64,000 bases of DNA from Methylotenera versatilis 301 (GTDB lineage: Bacteria > Pseudomonadota > Gammaproteobacteria > Burkholderiales > Methylophilaceae). Positions 29,235 through 37,130 of the stretch are shown here, piece by piece. Numbering within the stretch: position 1 is the first letter of the stretch; each line of letters starts with the position of its first letter. Below the pieces are notes generated by a model that ran no database searches, was not told the DNA's origin, and saw only the letters and a program-made list of their open reading frames with translations. The translations under genes were made by a program, and so were the position numbers. The stretch covers positions 1,550,001 to 1,614,000 of the forward strand of contig NC_014207.1 in NCBI RefSeq assembly GCF_000093025.1, written 5' to 3'.

Positions 29235-29250
29235 TACTACTAAAGTAGTA
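29235..29250 (+). promoter_or_regulatory. TACTACT/AGTAGTA palindrome upstream of hutG
   Basis: TACTACT, AA, AGTAGTA form a 7-2-7 perfect inverted repeat 30-46 bp before the hutG ATG. Similar half-sites occur near tmd, the gcvT-like gene and the haemoglobin gene. It is a plausible operator. Confidence 0.4.
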
Positions 29251-29280
29251 GCAAGAGAATATGTAAAGGAAAAGATAGCT

Positions 29281-30090
29281 ATGGATAAAACTTATCATTT
29301 TTGCAGCGGAAACTCACCGCTGTTAATCTCTATGCCTCATGTTGGCACTGGCATACCTGAAGACATTAAACGCAGACTTACGCCCGAAGCGATGAACTTA
29401 CAAGACGTTGATTGGCATTTGCCTATCCTGTATGACATGGTGAAAGTGTTTGATATCTCTGTTATATCAGCTGAATACGCACGCTATGTGATAGACCTAA
29501 ATCGATCACCTGAGAATACTTCACTCTACCCCGGTCAGGACGTGACAGGTTTATGCCCAATTGACACCTTTGCCAAAAGTGCAATATACATGGATGGGAA
29601 ACAGCCAGATGAAAATGAGATAGAAACCCGTATTGAACAATACTGGCGACCTTATCACCAAAAATTAGCCACCGAACTTCAAAGAATACAGGCTATTCAT
29701 GGCATAGCCATATTATGGGATGCGCATTCAATTGCTTCACATGTGCCGAGATTCTTTAGTGGAAAATTACCTGATTTGAATTTTGGTACTGCAGACTCAA
29801 GCTCTTGTGACATTTCATTGCAAGATGCACTGGCAGCAACCATGCGTGAATCGATTCATGTTAAAGCTTATAGCCATGTATTCAATGGACGCTTTAAAGG
29901 TGGCTACATCACTAGGCAATATGGAGCGCCTAAAATGAATATACATGCATTACAGCTGGAAATGAGCCAATGTATTTATATGGAAGAAAATCTTCCATAT
30001 AAATACAATGCTGAATTGGCAATGAAGGTTAAGCCTTTACTAGCTGACTTATTAGAGACTTGCCTCAACTGGGCTAAGACTCACAAATAG
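29281..30090 (+). CDS. hutG: N-formylglutamate amidohydrolase (deformylase)
   Basis: This 269-residue protein is of the HutG family, zinc enzymes that hydrolyse N-formylglutamate to glutamate and formate. Family features are LLISMPHVGTGIP (residues 14-26), DVDWHLPILYD, YARYVIDLNRSPENTSLYPGQ and ILWDAHSIASHVPRFFSGKLPDLNFG. No other histidine-degradation gene is present. Its position divergent from mgdA suggests it salvages N-formylglutamate that could form by over-oxidation of N-methylglutamate. That link is inference. The ATG has AAAGGAAAA upstream. It ends 19 bp before the convergent fae-like gene. Confidence 0.88.
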   Translation: MDKTYHFCSGNSPLLISMPHVGTGIPEDIKRRLTPEAMNLQDVDWHLPILYDMVKVFDISVISAEYARYVIDLNRSPENTSLYPGQDVTGLCPIDTFAKSAIYMDGKQPDENEIETRIEQYWRPYHQKLATELQRIQAIHGIAILWDAHSIASHVPRFFSGKLPDLNFGTADSSSCDISLQDALAATMRESIHVKAYSHVFNGRFKGGYITRQYGAPKMNIHALQLEMSQCIYMEENLPYKYNAELAMKVKPLLADLLETCLNWAKTHK

Positions 30091-30109
30091 ACTAAGACCT
30101 ACAGATAAC

Positions 30110-30658
30110 TTACAGCTTACCGTCCAAACCCATTTGGTAGTACTTATGAGTAATTTTGTCTTGATTCTCAAGCAACCAATCAATATCAGGTTTATTGTTC
30201 ATGGCTTTGTGAATAGCCATTGCAGTAGCCTTGCGGTGAATATCAAACAAAATCTTATGGTCTAATTTATCGTCTTTTGTCACCATTGGATTCAACCAAA
30301 CTGAAACAATAATACCCAAATCATTAGCGCGCTCTTTAGGGATATCACCTGCGCGAACTGCATCAAGTACACCATTCGCGATAGCAGCCTGCACGGTGCC
30401 CATTAAAATGTTGGTGTATTTAGTTTCTTTCACAGTGACTTTACTCACCATCAGCGTTACTGGTCTTACTTGAATATCTGTATTCAATAAAGCAAAAACA
30501 CGCGTGTGTCCAGCCACCTGATCACCAGTCAAAGTAGCAATTGCTGTTCCAACAGGCCCATCTAATTCACCAATGATCACTTCTGGCTCAGCCGCTGTGC
30601 CTGGAGGCCCGCCTGCTACTAAAGCTTCACCAGTTCTCATTACAATACGTTCACTCAC
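30110..30658 (-). CDS. formaldehyde-activating-enzyme (Fae) homologue
   Basis: This 182-residue protein belongs to the Fae family, which condenses formaldehyde with tetrahydromethanopterin. It aligns along its length with Fae: RTGEALVAGG at the N-terminus, RPVTLMVSKVTVKE, ANGVLDAVRAGDIPKERANDLGIIVSVWLNP and DIHRKATAMAIHKAMN. In characterised Fae a His lies just before the IIGP segment (VAHIDLIIG); here that position is in EPEVIIGE, so the catalytic His appears absent. It is therefore likely a paralogue with altered function. The start is GTG with AGGAGAGT upstream. A perfect palindrome sits about 32 bp before the start. Confidence 0.85.
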   Translation of the reverse strand: MSERIVMRTGEALVAGGPPGTAAEPEVIIGELDGPVGTAIATLTGDQVAGHTRVFALLNTDIQVRPVTLMVSKVTVKETKYTNILMGTVQAAIANGVLDAVRAGDIPKERANDLGIIVSVWLNPMVTKDDKLDHKILFDIHRKATAMAIHKAMNNKPDIDWLLENQDKITHKYYQMGLDGKL

Positions 30659-30689
30659 AATACTCTCCTAATAATTAAGTCATTTTTTA

Positions 30690-30708
30690 GTATGCATAAA
30701 ATGCATAC
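30690..30708. promoter_or_regulatory. GTATGCATAAAATGCATAC palindrome upstream of the fae-like gene
   Basis: GTATGCAT and ATGCATAC form a perfect 8-3-8 inverted repeat 32-50 bp before the fae-like GTG start and about 180 bp before the XRE-cupin start. It is a candidate operator. The binding protein is unknown. Confidence 0.45.
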
Positions 30709-30771
30709 ATTCAAGAAACATCAATAAAACATAATATTTTTTTAATTTTACATTAACTATTATTACCTGAG

Positions 30772-30781
30772 TGAAACTTTT
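30772..30781 (+). promoter_or_regulatory. TGAAACTTTT site upstream of the XRE-cupin gene
   Basis: The same TGAAACTT element repeated before mgdA occurs here, about 110 bp before the start of the XRE-cupin regulator, suggesting autoregulation. A single copy is weak evidence on its own. Confidence 0.4.
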
Positions 30782-30890
30782 GTGAATGTTTGTTATAATT
30801 CTTGCAACTTTAGTGAATAAAAAGAATTTATTTACAAGTTAAGCTGAGTCTCTTGTAATATTCGGATTGTTAATAGCTTCGGACAATTAT

Positions 30891-31529
30891 ATGGCTGCAA
30901 AAAAAGAAATTGAAGATGTAAAAGTAGATGAACGCAATAAATCGCTAGGGCGACATTTAGGCACAACCATACGTCAACTGAGGCTAGAACATAATCTAAC
31001 CATTGCAGACGTATCTGAGCGTGCTGGCATTAGTCGTGGGATGCTGAGTAAGATTGAAAATAGCCTAGCAGCTACTAGCTTAGAGACCTTGGAGCAGCTT
31101 GCCAATGCATTAGGCGTTACGCTATCTAAACTCTTTCAAAACTATAATCTACCGCGTGGTGCCGCTCAACTTGTAAAAAAAGGTGAAGGCATGGAAGTGG
31201 TTAGAAGAGGCACGCGAGTTGGGCACACCTATCAATTGCTAGCATATGACCAAGGCCCACACAAGACTTTCGAACCATTCTTAATTTCACTTGAGGATTC
31301 ATGTGAAGAATTTCCTGCTTTTGAGCACCCAGGCACTGAGTTTATTCACATGCTTGAAGGCACACTCGAATATAGAGTTGGTAAAGATACGTTTGTATTA
31401 AATAAGGGAGACTCACTTACCTTTCAGGGTGAGATTCCGCATCGCCCAGAAAACCTGATTGAAACGCCGATTAAGTTTCTAGCCATTATTCATTACGATG
31501 CACCTGATAAAGAAAATTTTGAAGAGTAG
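30891..31529 (+). CDS. XRE-family regulator with C-terminal cupin domain
   Basis: This 212-residue protein has a helix-turn-helix of the XRE/Cro type at about residues 20-75 (IRQLRLEHNLTIADVSERAGISRGMLSKIENS) and a cupin-2 domain at about 130-200 (HPGTEFIHMLEGTLEYRVGKDTF...KGDSLTFQGEIPHRPEN). This is the architecture of PuuR, which senses gamma-glutamyl-amine intermediates of putrescine breakdown. GmaS is a PuuA relative, so I infer that this regulator senses gamma-glutamylmethylamide or N-methylglutamate and controls mgd. I use ATG 30891 because a longer frame starts with TTG and adds only eight residues. The ribosome binding site is weak. Confidence 0.85.
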   Translation: MAAKKEIEDVKVDERNKSLGRHLGTTIRQLRLEHNLTIADVSERAGISRGMLSKIENSLAATSLETLEQLANALGVTLSKLFQNYNLPRGAAQLVKKGEGMEVVRRGTRVGHTYQLLAYDQGPHKTFEPFLISLEDSCEEFPAFEHPGTEFIHMLEGTLEYRVGKDTFVLNKGDSLTFQGEIPHRPENLIETPIKFLAIIHYDAPDKENFEE

Positions 31530-31543
31530 GCAAAATTCAACTC

Positions 31544-31999
31544 ATGGAAAATATTAACTATCAAGTAGCAAATGAATCTGACATTGATGACTTAGTTAGC
31601 TTGTTATCAGACTTATTTACCATTGAAAAAGACTTTAGCCCAGATTTATCTAAACAAAGAAAAGGGCTAGAGTTAATCATTAAAAATCGCAACACGGCAA
31701 CTGTACAAGTAGCTAAGAATACCGCCGACAAAGTGATTGGAATGGTAACAGCGCAGCTTGTAATCTCTACTGCACAAGGTGCAGCCTCAGCATGGATTGA
31801 GGACATGGTGGTCCATTCATCCTATCGCAGCCATGGAATAGGCAAACAACTGCTTCAGCGAACTTTAGATTGGGCAAAAGAAAATGGCGCTACACGTGCG
31901 CAACTTTTGGTAGATATTGAGAATAAAGAAGCTTTAGGTTACTACGAACACTTAAAGTGGGAAGCTACACAATTGCAGGCGCGTAGAGTATTTTTATAG
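31544..31999 (+). CDS. GNAT-family N-acetyltransferase
   Basis: This 151-residue protein has the GNAT fold. Acetyl-CoA motif A is seen in AWIEDMVVHSSYRSHGIGKQLLQRTLDWAKENGATRAQLLVD (about 86-127), with SHGIGKQLL matching the R/Q-x-x-G-x-G/A loop. It begins 14 bp after the XRE-cupin stop, so it is probably in the same message. The acceptor substrate cannot be predicted; an amine or amino acid from the neighbouring pathway is possible. Confidence 0.85.
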   Translation: MENINYQVANESDIDDLVSLLSDLFTIEKDFSPDLSKQRKGLELIIKNRNTATVQVAKNTADKVIGMVTAQLVISTAQGAASAWIEDMVVHSSYRSHGIGKQLLQRTLDWAKENGATRAQLLVDIENKEALGYYEHLKWEATQLQARRVFL

Positions 32000-32020
32000 C
32001 TTATTAAAATTAGCAGTCAA

Positions 32021-32051
32021 ATTACCTCTGCAAATAAATTGCAGAGGTAAT
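32021..32051. terminator. hairpin between convergent GNAT and cupin genes
   Basis: ATTACCTCTGCAA (32021-32033) and TTGCAGAGGTAAT (32039-32051) form a perfect 13-bp stem with a five-base loop. It lies between convergent genes and could act on both strands, though T-runs are weak. Confidence 0.6.
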
Positions 32052-32061
32052 GGTCAAGCGC

Positions 32062-32415
32062 CTACAGTGGCACGCGTTGGCCGCAGAAAAAGCCAATTGC
32101 ATGGTCTGGCGTTTCAAACTTGATATTGCTTCCAGATGGGAAATAAAGTACATCACCAACAGTTGCAGTCACTTTCTGGCCTGTATCATCAGAAATGATA
32201 AATGTACCTTCTACAACAATCTTCATCTCTTCATAATCATAGCTATAGTTTAGAGCATTACCTTTCTCTAAACGAAAGAAACCTGCACAAATTCTTTTAT
32301 CCGCATCCGCAGATATAAATGTGTCGCCAAGCCAAGCAGGAACACCAGCAACATTCATCGACGGCTGAGAATCTTTAATAGCCTGTTTTTTGTATTGAAA
32401 CGGTTTAGAACTCAT
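32062..32415 (-). CDS. cupin-domain protein, EutQ-like
   Basis: This 117-residue single-cupin protein resembles the cupin of EutQ. A beta-barrel pattern with YDYEEMKIVVEGTFIISDDTG and DVLYFPSGSNIKFETPDH is visible, and histidines expected of a metal cupin are few. The ATG has AAGGAGAAG upstream. EutQ-like cupins occur with amine catabolism genes, but a specific activity is not known here. Its promoter has a perfect palindrome that includes the ACACCT element shared with tmd. Confidence 0.75.
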   Translation of the reverse strand: MSSKPFQYKKQAIKDSQPSMNVAGVPAWLGDTFISADADKRICAGFFRLEKGNALNYSYDYEEMKIVVEGTFIISDDTGQKVTATVGDVLYFPSGSNIKFETPDHAIGFFCGQRVPL

Positions 32416-32479
32416 TACACTTCTCCTTATGGTTGATTAACTGTGTTGTATTTAATCGCAACACATCTAATCTCACAAT

Positions 32480-32494
32480 TACACCTAAGGTGTA
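32480..32494. promoter_or_regulatory. TACACCTAAGGTGTA palindrome upstream of the cupin gene
   Basis: A 15-bp perfect inverted repeat with a one-base centre lies 65-79 bp before the cupin ATG. On the coding strand its half ACACCT aligns with the elements upstream of tmd, the gcvT-like gene and the haemoglobin gene. It looks like the most complete copy of that element. Confidence 0.45.
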
Positions 32495-32621
32495 CTCATA
32501 AAGAAGGATAAAAAAATAGCTCAATAACTTTCTTAAGTCCGACATTTAAATCAGCGAATATCACCTGATATAAGCTGCAATTCTCGACGAAAAAACATCA
32601 AGTTTATGGCATACTCACACC

Positions 32622-33524
32622 ATGACAGACAAGCAATTACCCAACACCCGTAACGATCATCATGTGATCAATAATAGTTTGGAATTGGCAAATAGCCATT
32701 ATGAGAACTTCCCTGTTGCCTCTGTGTTTCTGCCACAATATTTACGTGAACCTATAGGCTTAATTTACAGCTTTGCTCGTCAAGCGGACGACTTTGCTGA
32801 TGAAGGTGACTTAAGCATCGAGCAACGTTTAGATTTGCTTAATGGATTTCGTAATGAATTAGAGTTATTGCAAGCCTACATCAAGCCAAAATCTAGCTTC
32901 TTCGCTGGTTTAGGCGCAATGATTAAGGCAAAAAAACTGCCTTATGACCCGTTTTATGATTTGCTGGATGCTTTTAGTCAAGATGTGACTAAAACGCGCT
33001 ATGCAGATTATGACGAAGTGCTTGATTACTGTACCCGCTCAGCCAATCCGATTGGCAGATTGTTATTGCATCTTTACGGGCAATCTAATACAGCCAACAT
33101 CCAACTTTCGGATAACATTTGCACGGCATTACAAATCATTAATTTCTTGCAAGATATTGCGATTGATTTTAAGAAAAATGACGGCAAACAGCGTATTTAC
33201 TTATGCCAAGACGAAATGGAGGCATTTAATATTACCGAGTCACAAATTCAAGACTTTGTAGATGGCAAACAAGAGATTGATGAAAACTGGCAGCAATTTA
33301 TTCTATTCAACTTACATCGAGTAAACGCCCTACTTTACTCAGGCAAACCGCTTGGGCGCATTTTAACTGGTCGCATTGGCTTTGAAATGCGCATGATTAT
33401 TGCCGGTGGCGAGCGCATTATTGCCAAGATAAATAAAGTGAATGGTGATATATTCAACTTCAGGCCAACGCTCAATTATGGTGATTGGCTAATAATATTT
33501 TTAAAAGCGCTGATGAAAGTATAA
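32622..33524 (+). CDS. hpnC: hydroxysqualene synthase HpnC (squalene synthase family)
   Basis: This 300-residue protein of the phytoene/squalene synthase family is the first of the hpnCDE trio that makes squalene from farnesyl diphosphate in three steps. The two acidic motifs are seen in ARQADDFADEGD (about 50) and NFLQDIAIDFKKNDGKQRIYL (about 175). HpnC converts presqualene diphosphate to hydroxysqualene. The order hpnC, hpnD, hpnE with short gaps is the standard operon. Squalene then feeds hopanoids; no squalene-hopene cyclase is in the window. Confidence 0.92.
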   Translation: MTDKQLPNTRNDHHVINNSLELANSHYENFPVASVFLPQYLREPIGLIYSFARQADDFADEGDLSIEQRLDLLNGFRNELELLQAYIKPKSSFFAGLGAMIKAKKLPYDPFYDLLDAFSQDVTKTRYADYDEVLDYCTRSANPIGRLLLHLYGQSNTANIQLSDNICTALQIINFLQDIAIDFKKNDGKQRIYLCQDEMEAFNITESQIQDFVDGKQEIDENWQQFILFNLHRVNALLYSGKPLGRILTGRIGFEMRMIIAGGERIIAKINKVNGDIFNFRPTLNYGDWLIIFLKALMKV

Positions 33525-33532
33525 GAAAGATA

Positions 33533-34369
33533 ATGACGCCACAGCAATATTGTGAAGAAAAAACCGCAAAAAGCGGATCAAGCTTCTATTACAGCTTTAT
33601 GTTTTTGCCTAAAGATAGGCGCGAGGCAATTACTGCACTTTACGCCTTTTGTCGCGAAGTGGATGACATTGCAGATGAGTGCACCGACTTTACTATTGCG
33701 CAAACCAAGCTTAACTGGTGGCGTACAGAAATTGAAAGCCTATATGAAGGAAAACCGCAACACCCGGTTTCTAAAGCTTTATTAAATCCCATTAAAACTT
33801 ATCAACTTGATACTGAACATTTCATTGAAGTCATAGACGGCATGGAGATGGATCTAAAATTCAATCGCTATGAAGACTTCAAGCAACTACAGCTTTACTG
33901 TTATCGCGTTGCCAGCGTAGTTGGCTTACTCACAGCACAGATATTAGGTTTTAGTAATCGCAAAACGCTCAAATATGCCCATGATTTAGGCATGGCATTT
34001 CAATTGACGAACATCATTCGCGATGTAGGCGAAGATGCGCGTCGCAACCGTATCTACTTACCCTTAGATGAGTTAGCCCAATTCAAAGTTACAGAAGACG
34101 ACATTCTGCATAGCCGTGAATCGGACGCTGTTAAAAACCTCTTGGATCACCAAATTGAACGTGCAGAAACATACTATGATCGTGCTCTACGTGAGTTACC
34201 TGCAGAAGACCGTAAAAACCAGCGTGTAGGGTTGATGATGGCTGCAATCTACCGTACTTTACTGCGTGAGATTAAGGTGGACGGTGCGCAAAAGGTATTA
34301 AATTCACGTACCTCGTTAGGCGCATTACGCAAGATTTTGCTGGCTTTTAACGTTTGGATAAAAACTTAA
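33533..34369 (+). CDS. hpnD: presqualene diphosphate synthase HpnD
   Basis: This 278-residue protein has the same fold as HpnC and catalyses the first step, joining two farnesyl diphosphates into presqualene diphosphate. Acidic motifs appear in YAFCREVDDIADEC and NIIRDVGEDARRNRIYLP. I place the start at ATG 33533, which begins MTPQQYCEEK, has AAGAAAG upstream and lies 8 bp after the hpnC stop; a longer frame would overlap hpnC. The stop is immediately followed by the hpnE ATG. Confidence 0.92.
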   Translation: MTPQQYCEEKTAKSGSSFYYSFMFLPKDRREAITALYAFCREVDDIADECTDFTIAQTKLNWWRTEIESLYEGKPQHPVSKALLNPIKTYQLDTEHFIEVIDGMEMDLKFNRYEDFKQLQLYCYRVASVVGLLTAQILGFSNRKTLKYAHDLGMAFQLTNIIRDVGEDARRNRIYLPLDELAQFKVTEDDILHSRESDAVKNLLDHQIERAETYYDRALRELPAEDRKNQRVGLMMAAIYRTLLREIKVDGAQKVLNSRTSLGALRKILLAFNVWIKT

Positions 34370-35719
34370 ATGAATATATCAAATACGCATGTGGCAGTTA
34401 TTGGCGGCGGATGTGCAGGCTTAAGTGCAGCAGCGGCCTTAATTGAAAAAGGCTTTCAAGTCACGATATTTGAATCTAGTTCTCAACTTGGGGGCCGTGC
34501 CCGCACGGTGTTGGTAGAAAATAACAGTTTGATGCATTTGCTAGATAATGGACAACATATCTTATTAGGCGCTTACCGCGAGACTTTAAAGCTATTGCGT
34601 AAAGTTGGCGTGGACGAAGAGAAAGCTTTCATGCGAGTGCCTTTGCAAATTAACATGCAAGCAGCACCAGTAAAGTCTATTTTTTCATTAAAATCTGTAA
34701 ACTATCTACCAAGCCCATTGAACATGCTTGCGGGACTAATCGCCTGCAAAGGATTAAGCATTCCAGAACTTATTTCAGCGATTAAGTTTATGGTTCACCT
34801 GAGAAGTACACGCTTCCAAATTACAGGTGACAAAGCATTAGAGCAGTATCTAATCGAGCAGAATCAACCCATAAAGCTCATAGAAATGTTATGGGAGCCT
34901 TTATGTTTAGCCGCGCTTAACACGCCAATCGCCATTGCTAGCACGCAAGTTTTCTTGAATGTATTAAAAGACAGCTTCTCTAACGACTCGTTAACCACAA
35001 GAAAAAAGAATAGCGATTTTTTATTACCTCGCTCAGATTTATCAAAAATCATTGCAAATCCCATTGCGCATTACCTACAAGAAAATGGCGCAAAAATTAA
35101 ACTTAATCGACGTATTCGCCAACTTGAGCTTGAAAATGATGGCTTTAGCTTAACTACACGTGACGGCAAAGCATTTTTTAGCCATGTCGTTATTGCCGCA
35201 CCAGCAGCTAGGCTAGATAAGCTTATAGAATCGATTCCTAAGCTACAAAATGTATACAAACAAACGCAAAGTTATAGCTTCCAACCTATCTACACTATCT
35301 ACTTACAATATCCACAAGATTTTAAACTATCAAATGTGATGTATGGCCTCTCCGGCACATTGGGACAATGGGTTTTTGATAGAGGTCAACTTTGTGACCA
35401 AAATGGTTTGCTGGCTGTGATTGTAAGTGCCACAGGCAAACATCAATTATTAAGCCAAGATGACCTGGCATTGCGCATTGCCAAAGAACTGCACCAAGCA
35501 TTTCCAGACATGCCTAAACCGTTGTGGCACAAAGTAATTGCTGAAAAGCGCGCAACTTTTTCATGCGCGCCAAACCTAGCAAGACCAACCAATAAAACAC
35601 TACAACCACGATTGTATTTAGCTGGTGATTACACGTATGCAGATTATCCTGCGACGATAGAAGGTGCAATTAGAAGCGGGATTGCTTGTGCGGGTTTAAT
35701 TGCGAATAGCTTAGACTGA
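34370..35719 (+). CDS. hpnE: hydroxysqualene dehydroxylase HpnE
   Basis: This 449-residue flavoprotein of the amine-oxidase / phytoene-desaturase type begins with a dinucleotide-binding site (VAVIGGGCAGLSAAAALIEKG). A second FAD region near the end reads LYLAGDYTYADYPATIEGAIRSG. It reduces hydroxysqualene to squalene. The ATG abuts the hpnD stop, so the genes are translationally coupled. It ends 29 bp before the convergent radA gene. Confidence 0.92.
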   Translation: MNISNTHVAVIGGGCAGLSAAAALIEKGFQVTIFESSSQLGGRARTVLVENNSLMHLLDNGQHILLGAYRETLKLLRKVGVDEEKAFMRVPLQINMQAAPVKSIFSLKSVNYLPSPLNMLAGLIACKGLSIPELISAIKFMVHLRSTRFQITGDKALEQYLIEQNQPIKLIEMLWEPLCLAALNTPIAIASTQVFLNVLKDSFSNDSLTTRKKNSDFLLPRSDLSKIIANPIAHYLQENGAKIKLNRRIRQLELENDGFSLTTRDGKAFFSHVVIAAPAARLDKLIESIPKLQNVYKQTQSYSFQPIYTIYLQYPQDFKLSNVMYGLSGTLGQWVFDRGQLCDQNGLLAVIVSATGKHQLLSQDDLALRIAKELHQAFPDMPKPLWHKVIAEKRATFSCAPNLARPTNKTLQPRLYLAGDYTYADYPATIEGAIRSGIACAGLIANSLD

Positions 35720-35748
35720 CAAATACTGATGAAATTTAGTTACAACTT

Positions 35749-37122
35749 CTAACCATTTCTGAGTTGGTTCAAAGCTTGTTCTAGGCGCTCTACCGCAATC
35801 ACTTCCATACCGGCAATCTTGGCTTTTGGCGCATTCGCTTTAGGTACAATTGCTTTAGTAAAACCCAATTTCGCAGCTTCTTTCAAACGCACCTGACCAC
35901 CTTGCACTGGGCGCACTTCACCTGCCAAACCAACCTCACCAAACACTATAAGTTTGTTATCTAATGGTTTGTTTTTTAAAGAAGAAACGATTGAAAGTAT
36001 CACCGCTAAATCGACCGCAGGCTCAGCAATTTTGACACCACCCACAGCGTTTATAAAGACGTCTTGATCAAAACACGGAATGCCAACATGACGATGCAAA
36101 ACGGCTAACAACATCGCTAAACGATTTTGCTCTAAACCAACACACAATCTTTTGGGGCTAGGCGCGTGGCTTTCATCAACCAAAGCCTGAATTTCAATCA
36201 ATAATGGGCGCGTACCTTCCATCGTCACAGTAATACAGCTACCCGCCACTTCACCTTCATGATGCGATAAAAATAAAGCTGATGGATTAGAAACTTCACG
36301 CAAACCATGCTCAGTCATGGCAAACACGCCCAGCTCATTGACTGCACCGAAACGATTTTTGAATGCACGAATTAGTCTAAAACTAGAATTCTGATCACCT
36401 TCAAAATACAAAACGGTATCAACAATATGCTCTAGCACTCGCGGTCCTGCCAATGAGCCCTCTTTGGTAACATGCCCTACCAATATCACTGTAATGCCTA
36501 GTTGTTTAGCAATTCTGGTCAATTGCGCAGAGCATTCACGCACCTGCGCCACTGAACCTGGCGCGGATTGTAAAGCTTCGGAATAGACGGTTTGAATAGA
36601 ATCAATGACCGCGATATTAGGTTTATGCGTTTGAAGCGTTGCTAAAATTTTCTCTAGATTAATTTCGGCTAAAAGCTCAACTTCACTTGCATCAAGCCCT
36701 AAGCGCTTGGCGCGCATGGCGATTTGCTGCGGGGATTCTTCGCCACTGACATAAATGGCTTGGCTGGACTTTCCTAAATGACACAAAACCTGTAGCAATA
36801 AAGTCGATTTACCGATACCAGGATCACCGCCGATCAAAACCACACCACCTTCAACTAGACCGCCACCCAACACACGGTCAAACTCGCTGATTCCTGTTGG
36901 TTTGCGTGCAATATCAGCAGCTTTGATGCTACTTATCTTTTGCAAAGTACTACTTTGCGCTAAACCTTCAAACTTATTAGCATAGCGATTGGTCGACGTG
37001 CCGCTTTCTTCTACGCTTTCAACCAGCGTGTTCCAAGCCATGCAGCTTGGGCATTGACCTTGCCACTTAGGCTCGCTGGCGCCACATTCTGTGCAGCTGT
37101 ATACGGTTTTAGCTTTTGCCAC
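35749..37122 (-). CDS. radA: DNA repair ATPase RadA (Sms)
   Basis: This 457-residue protein has the RadA layout: a four-Cys zinc motif (CTECGASEPKWQGQCPSC, about 10-27), Walker A GGDPGIGKST near 98, the RadA-specific KNRFG near 249, and a C-terminal Lon-protease-like P domain without the catalytic dyad checked. RadA is a DnaB-like helicase that helps branch migration during recombination. The start is GTG. It lies 8 bp after the dnaB stop region, in one unit with dnaB. Confidence 0.95.
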   Translation of the reverse strand: MAKAKTVYSCTECGASEPKWQGQCPSCMAWNTLVESVEESGTSTNRYANKFEGLAQSSTLQKISSIKAADIARKPTGISEFDRVLGGGLVEGGVVLIGGDPGIGKSTLLLQVLCHLGKSSQAIYVSGEESPQQIAMRAKRLGLDASEVELLAEINLEKILATLQTHKPNIAVIDSIQTVYSEALQSAPGSVAQVRECSAQLTRIAKQLGITVILVGHVTKEGSLAGPRVLEHIVDTVLYFEGDQNSSFRLIRAFKNRFGAVNELGVFAMTEHGLREVSNPSALFLSHHEGEVAGSCITVTMEGTRPLLIEIQALVDESHAPSPKRLCVGLEQNRLAMLLAVLHRHVGIPCFDQDVFINAVGGVKIAEPAVDLAVILSIVSSLKNKPLDNKLIVFGEVGLAGEVRPVQGGQVRLKEAAKLGFTKAIVPKANAPKAKIAGMEVIAVERLEQALNQLRNG

Positions 37123-37130
37123 GCTAGCCT

